Below, one piece after another: positions 61,763-64,000 of a DNA stretch of 64,000 bases. The DNA is from Enoplosus armatus (taxonomy: Eukaryota; Chordata; Actinopteri; Centrarchiformes; Enoplosidae). Location: assembly GCF_043641665.1 (NCBI RefSeq), contig NC_092190.1, positions 17,786,048 to 17,850,047 of the forward strand, read 5' to 3'. The notes under the pieces are model-generated. The model was not told the DNA's origin. It did no database searches and was given only the letters and a program-made list of their open reading frames with translations. Both the position numbers and the translations under genes were made by a program. How positions within the stretch are numbered: the first letter of the stretch is position 1; every line of letters begins with the position of its first letter.

Positions 61763-61765
<3 letters not shown>
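58359..61765. other. Non-coding stretch; possible conserved non-coding element near 60.5-60.75 kb
   Basis: No gene is seen. A 14-bp tandem pair (aaaagacactctat) lies at 59940-59967. The 60480-60730 segment is complex, with ttaaatat/atatttaa mirrored blocks and ATTA cores, suggestive of regulatory sequence only. Confidence 0.35.

Positions 61766-61804
<39 letters not shown>
61766..61804. repeat. (AT)n microsatellite
   Basis: About 39 bp of uninterrupted AT dinucleotides, immediately upstream of the LINE remnant. Confidence 0.95.
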
Positions 61805-61807
<3 letters not shown>

Positions 61808-61842
61808 CGTATTTGTTCATGAGATTTCCTGTCAGTAGAGAG

Positions 61843-62755
61843 CACCCCCTGTGCCAGAGCAACAATTTCTTATGGGAATCTCCAGGGCTCTATTCTTGGT
61901 CCTTTGTTGTTTTTAACCTACTGTACATGTTACCTGAGTAATTCACAACCACTATTTCTTTTTCACTGTTGTTACAGTATGATAATATAATATACTATAC
62001 AGATATACTCTTCTTGTCCATGTTACATACTGATTACTGATGAAATCGGTGGTCTTGCCTCTAAAGTAAATAGGAAACATGAAGGGCATGCTATAGTCCC
62101 ATTGGTTTTGTTCAGGGAACAGGAGGCTAGAAACCTTCAAGTGATTTTTGAATCTGATTTAATTTTCACTAAACATTACAGCAACATAATAAAGTGGCAA
62201 AGATAAGATCGTCAATTTCATTCGAGGATGCACAAACTCTTAATCATTCCTTTGTTTCCACCAGATTAGATAACTGGAGCTCTTTATTCTTGGGACCGCT
62301 CCAGAGATCAGTTGACCCCCCTGCAGCTTATAGAAAACACAGCTGCGACGGTACTAGGATCACAAACATGTTAGCCATATTTTGGCTTGTCTTCACTGGT
62401 TTGCTTTTGCTTGTAGAATCAATTACAGACTTACAGGCATAGGTCTGCCTGGCAACTTCTGTCCTTAGATTCCTATTTGTTGCCTCAGGTCTGTTGATCT
62501 CTTGTTGTTCACTTCCACCAGGGCCATGCAGGAGACAGAGGGCACTGGGGCATTTTGCTGTCAGGGCTCCAAAGTTTTTAAATTGTGTCTTGTTGGAGAT
62601 CAGGAGAGCAATCCAATGTCCTCTAAACCTTATTAAAGACATATTCTGTAGAATTTGTTTTGTTTTATTATGTTTTCATGTTTTCTTTGTGAGTATTAAT
62701 CTCACTGTCTTTCATCTGTTCCACCTGTGAAGCACTGATTTGGCTAGAAAAAGTG
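61843..62755 (+). pseudogene. LINE reverse transcriptase remnant with 3' end, decayed
   Basis: Reverse transcriptases of this type copy retrotransposon RNA at the target site. The relic starts near the polymerase palm motif (QGSILGPLLF at about 61885-61914). It continues through a degenerate catalytic YADD region (about 61970-62020) and RNLQVIFESDLIFTKH (about 62126-62173), then SFEDAQTLNHSFVSTRLD (about 62215-62270) and LQLIENTAATVLG (about 62322-62361). Many frameshifts and stops are present. It ends with 'gtgaagcactgatttgg' and 'aaaagtgctagaca', typical of the 3' end of this LINE group in fish. The catalytic Asp pair is not preserved as a readable motif. Clade (L2 or Rex1-like) is uncertain. 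Confidence 0.7.
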
Positions 62756-64000
62756 CTAGACAGTCTGAATACATGCAAGACAATGCTCTAAATGGCTAAA
62801 TCTACAATTTCTGCATTTCAGAAGTATTTCTGGGAGATTGGGAGAAGTTTTACTTGTCAAGTTTTCAATTGCCTTCTAATTCACAGCAGGCACTGCCCTC
62901 CCCTACTCAGTCCCACATGTCTTTGCGGCACATTGTTGTTGTGTTGAGGAATACATTATTCAATACATCAGTTTTTGTTTAGTGAGTGTTGATCCAAGAT
63001 TCATTCAGCCAGATTCATTTATTTAAATTTGACAGTTGTAAAGGAGCTGTCTTAACGCTCTGCTACCGAAGGTCTGAGTAGATTATAAGATTCAAAGTCT
63101 GTCCCATCCCCATACTGTCGACTGTTATGAGACGGATGAGTCATATGCTGGCAATGAGCATTCACCTGTATCGTTCTAACAAGGCCTCATCTACTAACAG
63201 TGACAGGATGATGTTATTTTCCAAGAAATTAAGTTTTTGTTTCATACCTTCTTACATACTGATCCCAGACAGTCGATGACAAAAATATTCACAGTGACAA
63301 TGTCATTTGCTTTCCTTCAGTTGCAACTTCCTTGGTACTATTTTATGCACCTTAAAGCTGTCATAGATCACTGTCACAACATATTCTCATGGCCATTAAC
63401 TCCATAAGAAAATCACAACTTTATCATATCTTAGTAAAAACAAAATGATGGCCTGTTTTTTTTAACCAAACTCATTGTTACAAAAAGCCCTGAAACTGTT
63501 TGGAGTTTATATTACTTTTTTTAGAGGAGGTAACTGGCTCAATCACAGCAGCTCGGATTGTGGCTTTCGTCGTTTGCAGTGGGGATAAGTGTGTGGACAT
63601 GTTGATATTTTTTTCAATTTTTACATTTTCATCAGCACCTTTTCCCTGATGGTGGTGTGCAGTAGCGCTGGAAAAGAAATTGTATATGTGGGTGCAAAGA
63701 AGTACAAAAATACAAACAAGAACATTTAAATTAGTCCCAGATTCACTATTTACATTTAAAAAAAGAATAGTCTGTCCATTTTTTCCATATGGATGTACAC
63801 GTAAAACTATGGTTTTCTCAGGTGACCTATATATTAGACAACACTAATAAGATTAACAAAGTTTCATTTCTGTGGCTGTCTATCCCTCTGAACATGTTCT
63901 CTTTTCTCCGCATTTAAAGAAAGTTGCTCATTAAGAACCTGACCCATAGTGAAGGATACCGGCTCTATAGGATGCCACACTACGTCCTTAGCAACAGTAA
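62756..64000. other. Non-coding stretch, no gene seen
   Basis: No recognisable gene or repeat boundary to the end of the window. Confidence 0.45.

Overview
The window looks like non-coding DNA from a teleost fish, most likely a percomorph. It carries several transposon families typical of fish (a Tc1-like element, piggyBac-type elements with TTAA flanks, LINE 3' ends with a TTCTGA tail), abundant long CA/GT microsatellites, an AT-rich composition, and no prokaryotic-style gene packing. I found no complete host protein-coding gene, rRNA or convincing tRNA gene. The sequence reads as intergenic or deep intronic DNA. Nearly all long open frames are chance frames or lie inside repeats.

Layout. 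1-7.5 kb is mostly unremarkable, with a probable repeat ending in TTAA near 2.3-2.8 kb and an inverted-arm relic at 3.45-3.97 kb. A TTAA-flanked MITE lies at 7945-8460, and a second diverged copy in the opposite orientation lies at about 34.3-34.68 kb. A 30-base C run (9511) and a 20-base G run (9865) lie 324 bp apart. 10.4-13 kb is unique-looking and contains a mirrored pair of TAATTA homeodomain-type sites. A decayed Tc1-family transposon fills 15.0-16.4 kb. A piggyBac deletion derivative with precise TTAA ends fills 18.88-20.65 kb and keeps an unbroken 222-codon N-terminal transposase frame with its own TATA box and poly(A) signal. A LINE 3' end follows at 21.5-22.1 kb, then a homeodomain-site-rich stretch (22.6-22.96 kb).

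23-45 kb holds scattered interspersed repeats (23.1, 26.5, 26.8, 37.0, 38.5, 41.8 and 42.5 kb), a TA microsatellite (32.7 kb), a GT microsatellite (35.5 kb), and a second, very decayed Tc1 relic (43.5 kb). A 49-nt segment at 45246-45294 has good splice signals and a long pyrimidine tract before it; it is the best candidate host exon. 45-64 kb contains more repeats (48.2, 52.6 and 53.3 kb), an opposed CA/GT microsatellite pair (53.7-53.9 kb), a small MITE-like repeat (58.14 kb) and a decayed LINE reverse transcriptase (61.84-62.75 kb).

Nothing here forms a multi-gene system. The most interesting object is the piggyBac mini-gene: a deletion derivative that still looks transcribable and could encode a truncated, possibly trans-acting protein. 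Family names for repeats without visible coding capacity rest on remembered resemblance to common teleost repeats and are marked as such.
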